DNA of 64,000 bases. Origin: DATAPE01 sp034667525 (lineage in GTDB: Bacteria; Actinomycetota; CADDZG01; WHSQ01). The notes under the pieces are model-generated. The model was not told the DNA's origin. It saw nothing but the letters and a program-made list of their open reading frames with translations, and did no database searches. Shown piece by piece: positions 1-8,842 of this stretch. The stretch spans positions 62,001 through 126,000 of the forward strand of contig JAXDJO010000017.1 in NCBI GenBank assembly GCA_034667525.1, in the 5' to 3' direction. Made by a program: the position numbers and the translations under genes. Position 1 is the first letter of the stretch. Every line of letters begins with the position of its first letter.

Positions 1-44
1 GATAAACGAGCGCATATGACGTCCACGAGAACAGACCTCGCCAT
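1..44 (-). CDS. 5' end of an unidentified gene, cut by the window start
   Basis: Reading the minus strand, an AAGGAGG ribosome binding site (about positions 49-56) lies five bases before an ATG at 44-42, and the frame stays open to the window edge (MARSVLVDVICARL). The spacing and strength of the site make a real start likely. Fourteen codons are too few to name a product. It would be the next gene downstream of the reductase at 75-638 on the same strand. Confidence 0.45.
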   Translation of the reverse strand, partial: MARSVLVDVICARL

Positions 45-74
45 CACAGCCTCCTTGCGGAGTGGGTCGCTGGG

Positions 75-638
75 TTAGCGGTGCCGCTGGTACTGCAGCT
101 CGACGATCCCGTTGCTGGAGGCGGTGGTGGAGACCAGGTCGAGCTGGTAGGACTTGGGGACGCCGTCGAACAGCCGGGTGCCCTCGCCCGCAACGTAGGG
201 GAACAGGCTCACCTGGAGCTCGTCGATCAGGTCGAGCCGCATGAGCGACCGCCACAGGCTGACGCCGCCCCAGACCACGATGTGGCCGTCGCCGCCTCGC
301 CTGAGCTTGTCGATCTCTTCTGCCGTGTCACCAGCGGCGATGGTGGTGTTGGCCCACTCGGCCGTCTTCAGGGTCCGGGAGAAGACGACCTTGCGGCCGG
401 CGGTCAGGATGTCGGCGAAAGGATGGTCGGTGGCCGTTGTCATGGAGGCGGCTATGGCCTCGTAGGCGGTGCGGCCCATGACGTGCGCGTACGCGCTCTG
501 GAGAAACTCGAGTTGCGCCGGGTCGTCGGGCTCACGGTTCTCGGGCAGGTCGAAGCAGAACTTCCAAAATTCGGTGTCCTCGTCGGCGAGAAGGCCGTCG
601 AGCGAGTAGTTGAACACCGTCGCTATCAGCTTCCGCAT
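75..638 (-). CDS. Dihydrofolate reductase / RibD C-terminal family protein
   Basis: A 187-residue protein of the RibD_C/DHFR-like fold, a family of NAD(P)H-dependent reductases often called dihydrofolate reductase family protein in actinobacteria. Visible family marks are the N-terminal SLDGLLADEDTEFW stretch, the middle MGRTAYEAIAA element, KVVFSRTL, and the Gly-rich IVVWGGVSLWRSLM dinucleotide-binding segment followed by a strand-rich C terminus (LFPYVAGEGTRLF). The ATG at 638 is chosen because AAGGAG lies seven bases upstream and homologues start with M-R-K-L; the frame stays open 17 codons further up without a site. True substrate is unknown: most members of this branch are uncharacterised and need not reduce folate. 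Confidence 0.85.
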   Translation of the reverse strand: MRKLIATVFNYSLDGLLADEDTEFWKFCFDLPENREPDDPAQLEFLQSAYAHVMGRTAYEAIAASMTTATDHPFADILTAGRKVVFSRTLKTAEWANTTIAAGDTAEEIDKLRRGGDGHIVVWGGVSLWRSLMRLDLIDELQVSLFPYVAGEGTRLFDGVPKSYQLDLVSTTASSNGIVELQYQRHR

Positions 639-948
639 GATCGGAACTCCTTGGTCTCGGGTCGTCTGGGCACGTGCTTCGCTCCACACCTGGTGTGGCC
701 CAACGACGGAAGCGACAGCTTAGATTGGCAGAGAGCTTCACGGCAGCAGATCCCCGTATTCGATAGGGGATGTAGGAGACCTTTGGAGACCAGGGCCCTC
801 TCGTGGGCCAGTGTTCAGGAATGTCTCCCGATCGCGCTGCGATGGTCATGCGGGCGTACACCGCGACCCCAGCACCGTTCCTGAAGGCGTCCGCGCGGGC
901 GCGTCGCCGGAGGCGCGAACGGCGTGCCCCCAAGTACCATCGCCACCC

Positions 949-1482
949 GTGGCCGAGGGCGTCGTCATCCGTCCCGAGCGCGACACGGACCATCCCGTGA
1001 TCGCAGGGTTGGTCCGCGCGGCTTTCGTCGGACACCCCGACGACGTCGCGTCGTTCGTTGAGCGCATTCGGGCGTCGGAACATTTCATTCCGGAGCTGGC
1101 GTTGGTCGCCGTGGACTCCTCCGGTGTGATTGCTCACCTGATGCTGAGCTGGGTCGGCGTTGAAGGCGGATCACGTACAAAGATCCTCAATCTCACGCCG
1201 ATTTCGGTTCGGCCTGACCGCCAGCGGATCGGTGTGGGGGCACGGCTGATCCGGGACGCGCTGGCCCGCGCCGAAGAAGCAGGCGAGCCTGCCGTCATGG
1301 TCGAGGGCATTTCCGCGTACTATCCTCGCTTCGGCTTCGAGCGGGCGAGCGCGCTTGGCTTTATCTCTCCGCATCCGAAGATCCCCGACGAGGCTTTCAT
1401 GGTCAAGCGGCTCCCCGGTTACAGCCCGGACCTCGCCGGTCGGATCGTCTATCCGGACGCGTTCGACGCTCTCGGGTACTAG
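949..1482 (+). CDS. GNAT family N-acetyltransferase (YhbS-like)
   Basis: Predicted acetyl-CoA-dependent N-acetyltransferase of about 177 residues. The sequence shows the GNAT order: an N-terminal VIRPERDTDHPVIAGLV helix region, strands around LALVAVD and ILNLTPISVRPDRQ, the acetyl-CoA loop RQRIGVGARLI (a Q/R-x-x-G-x-G/A form), and AVMVEGISAYYPRFGFERA, which is typical of the YhbS subgroup. The frame is open from 811, but the family core begins only just after the GTG at 949, and the upstream part is Arg-rich and unlike a protein, so I choose the GTG. No clear Shine-Dalgarno site supports it. Substrate unknown. Confidence 0.8.
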   Translation: MAEGVVIRPERDTDHPVIAGLVRAAFVGHPDDVASFVERIRASEHFIPELALVAVDSSGVIAHLMLSWVGVEGGSRTKILNLTPISVRPDRQRIGVGARLIRDALARAEEAGEPAVMVEGISAYYPRFGFERASALGFISPHPKIPDEAFMVKRLPGYSPDLAGRIVYPDAFDALGY

Positions 1483-1846
1483 CGACCGGTCTGACAAGTT
1501 CAGCGCAATCGGCGGGTTGCAACGCGCCAAACGAAGTCCCCGAGCGTTGGCTGCGAGACCTTTTGGCTGCCCCACGGTTCTTTGCCTGTGGTTGTCTTGC
1601 TCGTCCTTTTCGGATCCCTCCCTAGGGCGGCAAGGCTTTGAACTGAACTTCCCTGTCCAGCTTGGGGTGATCGGCCCGCCTCGAGACCCCCTCAGACCGA
1701 GTATGGAGGGGCTCTTGCCATCTCTCTGACTAGTTAGCTCTGGCCCCCTAAAACCGTACTCAAGCCGGGGGGTTTGGGGCCGATACACAGGAGGAACACG
1801 CCTGCAGGTTGAGGAGCAGGCCCAAAGAGCCAGTGGAGAGGAAGAC
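1483..1846 (+). other. Intergenic leader with a bulged hairpin upstream of the DivIVA pair
   Basis: No credible reading frame is seen here. The notable structure is an inverted repeat: 1742-1747 pairs with 1776-1781 (GGCCCC / GGGGCC) and continues as 1751-1755 with 1771-1775 (AAACC / GGTTT), giving an 11-pair stem with a three-base bulge and a 15-base loop. It ends about 65 bases before the start at 1847, so it could be a leader element of that transcript or the remains of a terminator; there is no T-run after it. Confidence 0.4.
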
Positions 1847-2638
1847 ATGGGAATCCTAGGTCGGGTGTCAGTACCTCGCTTCGTGGGACGAGGGGCTAAC
1901 GACGCGAAGGCAGCAGATGCTGAAGACAAGGCATCCGGTGCTGTGATGGAGGACCGGCGCCGGCACAAGAGAACCGCAGCAGAGGAGGAGGCCGTTTTAG
2001 AGTTCCGCCGTTTGTTGGCGGAGATGCTCGGAGAATCGCCCCCCGACGAGGCCGCCGAGCTCGACCCAGAGCCAGTAACCGAGGCGACGCGCGATCAAGG
2101 CTTCTCCGAGCCAGCCGCCATCACCTTCGCTGTGGATCATTCGGGACTTGCGGAAGTCACTGACACGGCAACAAGCGCACCCCAGGATGAAGAGGGATCT
2201 TTAGATCTTTCTCCCGCGACGCCACTTCAGGAGGACACCACGGATGCCGCGGAAGAAGACCAGATCAACCCCCCCTCTGTGATCGAGCCGGATCCGATCA
2301 TTCAGGAGGATCTCGACATCGAAGATGAGCAACAGATCACGCCGGTCTCTGCGGATCGTGAACGGGTGCGGATCGAGCTGAAGGACGGACGTCGTCTCGA
2401 GGCTTGGAGACGGTCATCGCCATCCACAGATGTGCGGTTGCTCATCTTGGATGTCATCACTGCATTCGACTCTCAAGCCAAGGAGATCCCAAGCACTCCC
2501 GCGGACTCATTCATTTTCAGATCCGAAGTTTTTGCCATTAACGGAGCGCCGATTCACCAGGAGCAGCAAAGCAACGCGTCAGCTCTTGTCAACCCAAGCC
2601 CGCACGACCAAACGCCGGAAGAGAAAGAGAGGTTTTGA
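1847..2638 (+). CDS. Acidic protein of unknown function, coupled to a DivIVA-domain gene
   Basis: A 263-residue protein I do not recognise. Residues 1-60 are basic and Ala/Arg-rich, with a helical stretch (HKRTAAEEEAVLEFRRLLAEML). About residues 65-165 are very acidic, Pro/Ser/Thr-rich and look disordered. A compact C-terminal domain, about 168-235, is strand-rich (RVRIELKDGRRLEAWRR, VRLLILDVITAFDS, FIFRSEVFAING) and could be a small beta barrel. There is no signal peptide or membrane segment. A GAGAGGAAGA ribosome binding region precedes the ATG. Its stop overlaps the next start (TGATG), so the two proteins are probably translationally coupled and may act together, perhaps at the pole or septum; that role is inference from the neighbour only. 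Confidence 0.7.
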   Translation: MGILGRVSVPRFVGRGANDAKAADAEDKASGAVMEDRRRHKRTAAEEEAVLEFRRLLAEMLGESPPDEAAELDPEPVTEATRDQGFSEPAAITFAVDHSGLAEVTDTATSAPQDEEGSLDLSPATPLQEDTTDAAEEDQINPPSVIEPDPIIQEDLDIEDEQQITPVSADRERVRIELKDGRRLEAWRRSSPSTDVRLLILDVITAFDSQAKEIPSTPADSFIFRSEVFAINGAPIHQEQQSNASALVNPSPHDQTPEEKERF

Positions 2639-3345
2639 TGATGCCTATCCTCCCAGAAGACATCGCAACAGCAACTTTTAACCGGGTCAATCGCCACGGT
2701 TATAGCCCAGATGAAGTCGAAGGGTTCTTGCGCAAGGTTGCCGTCGATTATGGGGCTGCTTTGGAGAAGATGTTCACTAAGCCTGACGACGCGGATGAGA
2801 TGAATGTCGGCGACGAAGTGAACATGATTCTTCGTACGACACGGGACTCCGCGACAGCACTTGTTCGACGGGCTCGGGAACAAGCAGAAGCGCTCCACAA
2901 TGCTGCGGTTGAACAAGCGCGGGACTTGGATGGTGAAGCAGCTACCGCTCGATTGCGGGCATTCGAGAAGTCAACCAACGACTCGAAGTACGTCAAGGAA
3001 GAGGCCGACAAGTACGCCTTCGAGCTGCGCAGCCGCACCGAGAGAGAAAGCCGCCAGATGGTGGGCAGAGCCGAAGAGCGTATGCAACAGCTTCATGCTT
3101 ACCAGCAGCAGCTCGGCAACCACCTGGGGGAGATAGAGCGACTCGTGGATGGGTTGCGCAGTGAGATAGACGTCGCTGGCAAAGGGTTGCCTGTGTCTGA
3201 GGAGCCCATCGCGGGATTCGCCGCTCCAACTACGATCGCTGAACCAGCGGATGCAACTGCGCCGACAACGCGATCGAGGGCGACGCAAGGTCCTCCACTC
3301 ATCGCAGCGCACTCCAGCTCTAACGGTGCGTCGAGCACGTCCTGA
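2638..3345 (+). CDS. DivIVA-domain coiled-coil protein
   Basis: About 235 residues. The N terminus (LPEDIATATFNRVNRHGYSPDEVEGFL) fits the DivIVA/Wag31/SepIVA membrane-curvature domain: P-E-D-I, then a Phe, then G-Y-x-x-x-E-V-x-x-F-L. A long coiled coil follows, rich in Ala, Glu, Arg and Gln, to about residue 185, then a low-complexity Ala/Thr/Pro/Ser tail. DivIVA-family proteins sit at negatively curved membrane and recruit growth or division proteins. The ATG at 2638 is preferred because GAGAGG lies five bases before it; TTG at 2635 and ATG at 2641 are alternatives. It has shorter and less typical coiled coils than Wag31, so polar growth is not assured. Confidence 0.85.
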   Translation: MMPILPEDIATATFNRVNRHGYSPDEVEGFLRKVAVDYGAALEKMFTKPDDADEMNVGDEVNMILRTTRDSATALVRRAREQAEALHNAAVEQARDLDGEAATARLRAFEKSTNDSKYVKEEADKYAFELRSRTERESRQMVGRAEERMQQLHAYQQQLGNHLGEIERLVDGLRSEIDVAGKGLPVSEEPIAGFAAPTTIAEPADATAPTTRSRATQGPPLIAAHSSSNGASSTS

Positions 3346-3468
3346 ATCAGCGTCTCAAGCTTGAAGAACTAAACGGCGGCCGGGTGAATCACAGGCTGGA
3401 ACAAGCGGAAGCTGGCTGAGGTTCTCACTCCCCTTACTCTTGGGGCGTGGTCTCTTTTCCGCAGCCGC

Positions 3469-6400
3469 GTGAGCAACATCGAAGCCCCGATCTGGCCCGC
3501 TGCCCGATTTGTGAGCTTTGCGAAGGGCCTGAGTAAGTCTGTGCCGGGTAACACCGTGATCGCTGGGGCACCGCTGGCTCCCCTGCTCGACCTCTTTCCC
3601 GATGAGCACATCGCGGCCCTGTTGGACGCGCGCGCTCCCGTCACCGTCCCCGAGCCGGCCCGCCCGTTCCTCCTTGCCGCGTTGGTTCGTCACCTTCAGC
3701 GGCCCACGCTGGTGGTGGTTGCCAGGATCGAAGAAGCAGAGAACCTCTCGCGTGACATCCAAGCTTTCCTGGGCCGGAGGGGGGCCGAGGTCTTTCCCGG
3801 GTGGGAAGTCCTTCCGGGCGAGCCGCTGTCACCCTCGGTAGAGACGATGGGGCGCCGGTTGGACGTGATCTCGCGTCTGAAGAACAACGAGGCCTTCGCG
3901 GTGGTAGCCCCCGCACAGGCCGCTACGCAGCTGGTCGCTTCCCCCGGCGCCCATATGGAGGTGCTCCGTCTTGTGCCGGGGGTGGAACTCCCGTTGGACG
4001 AGACAGCTGCCCGCCTGGTCGCGATGGGCTACGAGCGCAACTACATCGTGGAGCGCCGCGGAGAGTTCGCGATCCGTGGAGGCATCCTGGATGTGTTTCC
4101 ACCTGCGGCCGACCGGCCGGTGCGGGCGGAACTATGGGGCGACGAGATCTCTTCGTTGCGCCGGTTCGCACTCGCTTCGCAGCGCAGCCTGGAAGAAGTG
4201 GAAGCGTTCGACCTGGCTCCCTGCCGGGAGCTGACGTCCGATGAGGAAACCCGCAACCGGGCGCGGGAACTAGCGCTCGACAGCGACGACCCCGCCCTAC
4301 ATCAGCTTGCCGAAGGAGTGATCGTCGCGGGTGCCGAGCGCCTTCTTCCTTCCATCAAAGGGGGCCTGGTGCCGCTGGCGTCGCTGCTGCCTGAGGGATC
4401 TCCGGCGGTGATCCTGGAACCCAAGAGGGTGCGCGATCGCGCCGACGAAGTGATGGAGCAGGTGGCGGAATGGGCGCAGATGGCCGGCGTGACCGACCGT
4501 CACTACGCGCCGCTGGACGAGACCTTGAAGCCGGCTTCCTCATTGCTGCTGATCTCGAGCTTCCTCGACGCCGGTTCGGAGGAGCTTGAAGTGGAGACAT
4601 GGACTGCCGCCGCAGGAAAGCCCGAGCTCCTCGTTCAGCGGCTGGCAGTGTTGCTGAGAGACGGATACCGAGCCGTGATAGCGGCATCTCTTCCCAATAC
4701 GGCTGAAGCGGTGCAGAAGAACCTCCGCACGTCTGGTCTGGACTTCGAGATCAGACAGCAGGCTGCCCCCGGAGCTCAGGCGGGGCCGGCGATCGTCATC
4801 TCCGAGCTGAGCCGGGGCTTCGTCCTGCCGGCGGCCCGCTTGGCTCTGGTGGCGGAGTCCGACCTTACGGGCAGACGTTCGGGGGCCGCCCGCAGGCGGT
4901 TGCAAGCCCGGCGCCGCCAGGTATCAGGGCCTCTGGATCTAACCGACGGCGACCTGATCGTTCACGAGATCCACGGCATCGGCAGGTATTCGGGCATGGT
5001 GGAGCGAGAGCTGCTCGGAGTGCACCGCGAGTACCTGGTGATCCAGTACGCGAAGGACGACCGTCTTTACGTTCCCAGCGATCAGGTGGATCTCGTCTCC
5101 AAGTACATCGGCGGTGAGGCACCGCGCATCAGCCGTCTCGGTTCCTCGGAGTGGTCCAAGACCAAGGCACGTGTGCGCAGACGAGTGCGTGAGATCGCGC
5201 AGGACCTGGTGAAGCTCTACGCCGACCGGATGCGGGCAAAGGGGTTCGCATTCCCCGCCGACACACCGTGGCAGCGCGAGCTGGAGGAGAGCTTCCCCTA
5301 CGAGGAGACTCCCGATCAGCTCCGTGCCGTGGACGAGGTCAAAGATGACATGGAGCGAGACGTGCCCATGGATCGCCTCGTGTGCGGTGACGTCGGCTAC
5401 GGGAAAACGGAGATCGCGGTTAGAGCCGCCTTCAAGGCTGTTGCTGCCGGAAAGCAGGTGGCGGTTCTTGTGCCGACGACCATCTTGGCGCAGCAGCATC
5501 ACGCGACGTTCGTCGATCGCTTCAGGCACTTCCCCGTGCGCGTGGAGATGCTGTCTCGGTTCCTGTCAGCCGCTGAGGCTTCGAAGGTGATCGCCGATCT
5601 CAAGTCCGGCAAGGTGGATGTGGTCATCGCGACTCACCGTCTGCTGCAGAGTGGGATCAACTTCGCCGATCTCGGGCTGGTCATCATCGACGAGGAGCAA
5701 CGCTTCGGCGTCGAGCACAAGGAGCGGCTGAAGAAGCTGCGCGCGAGCGTCGATGTCCTGACATTGACTGCCACACCGATACCGCGCACTCTAGAGATGG
5801 CGATGTCCGGCATCCGCAACATGTCGATCGTCGACACTCCGCCTGAGAACCGGCATCCGGTCATGACTTATGTGGGCGACTACGACCACTCTGTGGTTGC
5901 CTCTGCCATCCGGCGCGAGTTGCTTCGCGACGGCCAGGTCTTTTACGTGCATAACCGAGTGGATACGATCCAGCATGCGGCGCGCGAACTCCAGGAACTT
6001 GTACCTGACGCCCGCATCGGGATCGCTCACGGTCAGATGGACGAGCACGTTCTCGAGCAGACGATGCTCGACTTCGGCGACGCCAAGACCAACGTGCTGG
6101 TGTGCACGACCATCATCGAGTCCGGCTTGGACATCCCGACGGTGAACACGCTGATCGTTGAGAGAGCCGACATGCTCGGGCTCTCCCAGATGTATCAGCT
6201 CCGTGGCAGAGTCGGCCGCGCGCACGAGCGCGCTTACGCGTATCTGTTCTTCCCGCCGGAGCGGAAGCTGACGGAGGAGGCGCATGAGCGCCTCAAGACG
6301 ATCGCCGAATACACAGGTCTCGGCTCCGGCTTCCGGATAGCGATGCGAGATCTGGAGATCCGCGGCGCCGGCAACCTGTTGGGGGCGGAGCAGCACGGCC

Positions 6401-6918
6401 ACATCTCGGAGGTTGGCTTCGACCTCTACGTGAAGCTGATGGGGACCGCCTTCGACGAGGCGAAAGGGCTCCCGTGGCGCGACGAGACCGAGGTTCGGAT
6501 CGATCTTCCGCTAGCAGCATTCATCCCCAAGTCGTTCGTCGAAGACGAGAACCTCCGCCTCGAGGCGTATCGGAAGATCGCTGCGGCCGTCGACGGCGAC
6601 GAGCTAAAGGACGTGAGGGTGGAGCTGGAGGATCGCTACGGTTCCCCTCTTCCGACGCCGGTCGAAGGTTTGTTCGAGGTGGCGGCTCTCCGCCGGCTGA
6701 TGATGGGGGCGGGGATAGCCGAAGCCGCCACGGTTGCGGGAAACCTCCGGATCCGCCCGATCGAGCTCGAGGCTTCTCGAGAGATCAGGTTGCAGCGTCT
6801 GCTGCCGGGGGCCGAGTGGCGCGCTTCCTCGCGCACCCTTCTGATTCCCGAACGCATGGTTCCGAAAGACAACGTCGTTTCCTGGGCAATCGACCTTCTG
6901 CAACAGCTGGCGTCGTAA
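3469..6918 (+). CDS. mfd: Transcription-repair coupling factor
   Basis: Mfd is a DNA translocase that pushes stalled RNA polymerase off the template and recruits UvrA to start nucleotide excision repair. The 1149-residue product has all expected parts in order: UvrB-like N-terminal region (with GYERNYIVERRGEFAIRGG), RNA polymerase interaction domain beginning near residue 496 (DLIVHEIHGIGRYSG), Walker A GDVGYGKTE near 640, DEEQRFGVEHKERLK near 740, helicase motifs LTATPIPRTLEMAMSG and QLRGRVGRAHERAYAY, and the TRCF C-terminal domain. The start is a GTG. The downstream lipoprotein gene overlaps its stop by one base, which begins the housekeeping operon. Confidence 0.97.
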   Translation: MSNIEAPIWPAARFVSFAKGLSKSVPGNTVIAGAPLAPLLDLFPDEHIAALLDARAPVTVPEPARPFLLAALVRHLQRPTLVVVARIEEAENLSRDIQAFLGRRGAEVFPGWEVLPGEPLSPSVETMGRRLDVISRLKNNEAFAVVAPAQAATQLVASPGAHMEVLRLVPGVELPLDETAARLVAMGYERNYIVERRGEFAIRGGILDVFPPAADRPVRAELWGDEISSLRRFALASQRSLEEVEAFDLAPCRELTSDEETRNRARELALDSDDPALHQLAEGVIVAGAERLLPSIKGGLVPLASLLPEGSPAVILEPKRVRDRADEVMEQVAEWAQMAGVTDRHYAPLDETLKPASSLLLISSFLDAGSEELEVETWTAAAGKPELLVQRLAVLLRDGYRAVIAASLPNTAEAVQKNLRTSGLDFEIRQQAAPGAQAGPAIVISELSRGFVLPAARLALVAESDLTGRRSGAARRRLQARRRQVSGPLDLTDGDLIVHEIHGIGRYSGMVERELLGVHREYLVIQYAKDDRLYVPSDQVDLVSKYIGGEAPRISRLGSSEWSKTKARVRRRVREIAQDLVKLYADRMRAKGFAFPADTPWQRELEESFPYEETPDQLRAVDEVKDDMERDVPMDRLVCGDVGYGKTEIAVRAAFKAVAAGKQVAVLVPTTILAQQHHATFVDRFRHFPVRVEMLSRFLSAAEASKVIADLKSGKVDVVIATHRLLQSGINFADLGLVIIDEEQRFGVEHKERLKKLRASVDVLTLTATPIPRTLEMAMSGIRNMSIVDTPPENRHPVMTYVGDYDHSVVASAIRRELLRDGQVFYVHNRVDTIQHAARELQELVPDARIGIAHGQMDEHVLEQTMLDFGDAKTNVLVCTTIIESGLDIPTVNTLIVERADMLGLSQMYQLRGRVGRAHERAYAYLFFPPERKLTEEAHERLKTIAEYTGLGSGFRIAMRDLEIRGAGNLLGAEQHGHISEVGFDLYVKLMGTAFDEAKGLPWRDETEVRIDLPLAAFIPKSFVEDENLRLEAYRKIAAAVDGDELKDVRVELEDRYGSPLPTPVEGLFEVAALRRLMMGAGIAEAATVAGNLRIRPIELEASREIRLQRLLPGAEWRASSRTLLIPERMVPKDNVVSWAIDLLQQLAS

Positions 6919-7973
6919 TGAGGCGGACGTGCATTGGAGTACTCCTGGTACTCATCCTCTCGGCGTGCGGTAGCGCCCTGGTTCCCCCCGCAGCGACGGT
7001 CGGCGGGCACACCATAAGCACCAGGGCTGTCACCGCTGCTCTGGACAGATTCAAGGTGACCCCTCAGTTCTCCCAGGCCGCACAACAATCGGGGCCGAAC
7101 GCAGTGGCGAGACAGTTCGAACAGACGTACCTCGCCCGATTGATCAGGCGCTACGTGCTGGCGGCGCGCGCTCACCAGATGGGGATCGTGATTGCGACTT
7201 CGGATGTTCGGCACGCCTTGAACCAGGTAGAAAGTAGTTTTCCTACCCAGGCCGCTTTCGCAACTGCCCTTAAACAGCAGGGCTTGACCCTCGATCGATT
7301 GACGCCTCTGGTGCGGGACCGGATCGTGGAGCAGAGGCTGCGACGCAAGGTCACGGCCAATGTCGCGCCAAGCGAGGAGAAGCTTCATGCCTTCTACCGG
7401 CAGCATCTCGATCAGTACCGGCAGGTGCTCGTTTCGCACATATTGGTTGCCCGCCGGACGCAGGCACAACGGATCGCCGGCCGTTTGCACGCAACCGCCA
7501 GCTCAAAGCTGCCGGCGCTGTTCGCACGACTGGCCCATCGGTTTTCAACCGACAAGACCAGTGCCGCGAAGGGTGGAGTGCTTGGCCCCCTTGTTGCCGG
7601 GGGCAACTCGTTCGTTCCACCCTTCCAGAAGGCAGCGGAGAAACTGAAGCCGGGACAGGTGTCGGATCCGGTACACACCAAGTTCGGCTGGCATGTGATC
7701 TTCGTTCGTAAGCACGTTCAAAGTCTGGGTGAGGTGCGCGCCCAGATAACTCAACAGCTTGCAGGACCGCAGCAGGATCAGGTGTGGCAGCGCTGGCTCA
7801 TCAACGCCTACAAGGCTGCCGACGTCAACGTGAACCCCAGTTTTGGCACGCTTGACCTCACCACACAGACGATCGTGGATAACACGCGAGCTTTCCCCGG
7901 CGCGCCTGAAGAGTCGTCATCACCGATCGCTCCCGTCGGGACGTCGTCTCCGGGCGCATCTCCTTCGGGCTGA
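6918..7973 (+). CDS. Lipoprotein peptidyl-prolyl isomerase (SurA/PrsA-like, parvulin type)
   Basis: A 351-residue exported foldase. Residues 1-18 form a signal peptide ending in a lipobox (LSAC), so the mature protein should be lipid-anchored at Cys. A SurA_N-like helical region follows (about 30-150), then a parvulin rotamase domain (about 168-265) opened by YRQVLVSHILVARR and containing GGVLGPLVAGG and KFGWHVIFVRK. The tail is Ser/Pro-rich. Family members help secreted proteins fold outside the membrane. The start ATG overlaps the mfd stop (TAATG); the same frame is open far upstream inside mfd but that part is a shadow. The mfd-foldase-mazG-eno order is common in actinobacteria. Confidence 0.9.
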   Translation: MRRTCIGVLLVLILSACGSALVPPAATVGGHTISTRAVTAALDRFKVTPQFSQAAQQSGPNAVARQFEQTYLARLIRRYVLAARAHQMGIVIATSDVRHALNQVESSFPTQAAFATALKQQGLTLDRLTPLVRDRIVEQRLRRKVTANVAPSEEKLHAFYRQHLDQYRQVLVSHILVARRTQAQRIAGRLHATASSKLPALFARLAHRFSTDKTSAAKGGVLGPLVAGGNSFVPPFQKAAEKLKPGQVSDPVHTKFGWHVIFVRKHVQSLGEVRAQITQQLAGPQQDQVWQRWLINAYKAADVNVNPSFGTLDLTTQTIVDNTRAFPGAPEESSSPIAPVGTSSPGASPSG

Positions 7974-7975
7974 GC

Positions 7976-8689
7976 ATGCCGCTTCTTGTGGTTCCCCTGG
8001 CGGCGCATGAGACCGATCAGTTGACGTTGCAGGAGTGGGATCGCCTCTGTGCCTGCACCATGGTTCTCTTCGAGGACCCGGCTCACGACTTGTTGTTCCG
8101 TTTGGAGCGCAGCAGCGTCGTCGCGGTGCCCTTCGACGACGAGCCGTCGGCGGACGCGGACGGCGTCGCTCTCGTAGCGGGGCCCGGATCACCCCGCATC
8201 CTCGAGCTTGCACGGATGGGGGCCGAGATCACTTCGGGCCCCAGTTTCCTCAGCGATCCGCTGACCGCAGCCCACGGCTCCTATGTGATCCGTCGCGCGC
8301 AGGCGAGGCTGGGCGAACTGGTGGCGGTGATGGCAAGGCTGCGAAGCGAGGACGGATGTCCTTGGGATCGGGAGCAAACACATGTCTCACTGGTCCCGCA
8401 TCTTCTGGAAGAAGCACACGAAGTGCTGGAGGCGATCGAGACCGGTGAATTCGAAGAAGCGTTGGAGGACGAACTGGGCGATGTCCTGTTACAGGTCGTT
8501 TTTCATTCTCAACTGGCCGCGGACGACGCGCGATTCGACGTAGAAGGTGTGGCGGCGGCCATCGTTGCCAAGCTGGTTCGCCGCCATCCGCATGTGTTTT
8601 CCGATGTGATCGTATCGGGGGCCGACGAGGTCGTGACGAACTGGCACGCCATCAAGGCAGAAGAGAAAAGACTCCGTAAGGGCAGCTGA
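7976..8689 (+). CDS. mazG: MazG family nucleoside triphosphate pyrophosphohydrolase
   Basis: Hydrolyses (d)NTPs to NMP and pyrophosphate, probably cleaning the nucleotide pool or lowering ppGpp. The MazG domain occupies about residues 112-235, with the metal-binding motif EEAHEVLE near residue 144 and EDELGD about 20 residues later, plus the usual ETHVSL-like CPWDREQTHVSLVPHLLEE opening. The first 100 residues look like the remnant of the tetrapyrrole-methylase-type domain seen in fused MazG proteins (GPGSPRILELARM is a recognisable piece), but this part is too short to be a working methylase. Starts two bases after the foldase stop. Confidence 0.92.
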   Translation: MPLLVVPLAAHETDQLTLQEWDRLCACTMVLFEDPAHDLLFRLERSSVVAVPFDDEPSADADGVALVAGPGSPRILELARMGAEITSGPSFLSDPLTAAHGSYVIRRAQARLGELVAVMARLRSEDGCPWDREQTHVSLVPHLLEEAHEVLEAIETGEFEEALEDELGDVLLQVVFHSQLAADDARFDVEGVAAAIVAKLVRRHPHVFSDVIVSGADEVVTNWHAIKAEEKRLRKGS

Positions 8690-8842
8690 CCCTCGGACCT
8701 CGGTCGCCGGGAATCCGGCGCGAAAGCACAACGCGGAGATGCGGGAGCCACTGATGGGAACGACGCCTCCCACCGGACAAGAACGCGAAAATATCCGATC
8801 CGCTGGTAGCCTCTTGTTACTGATGTGCGGAGGAGTCAAATA

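Noticed and set aside
81..884. A 267-codon plus-strand frame over the DHFR-like gene
   Set aside because: Shadow of the minus-strand gene, which has family motifs and a strong ribosome binding site.
6474..6917. Extension of the foldase gene upstream into mfd
   Set aside because: The region is inside the conserved C-terminal part of mfd; the lipoprotein signal starts at the ATG 6918.
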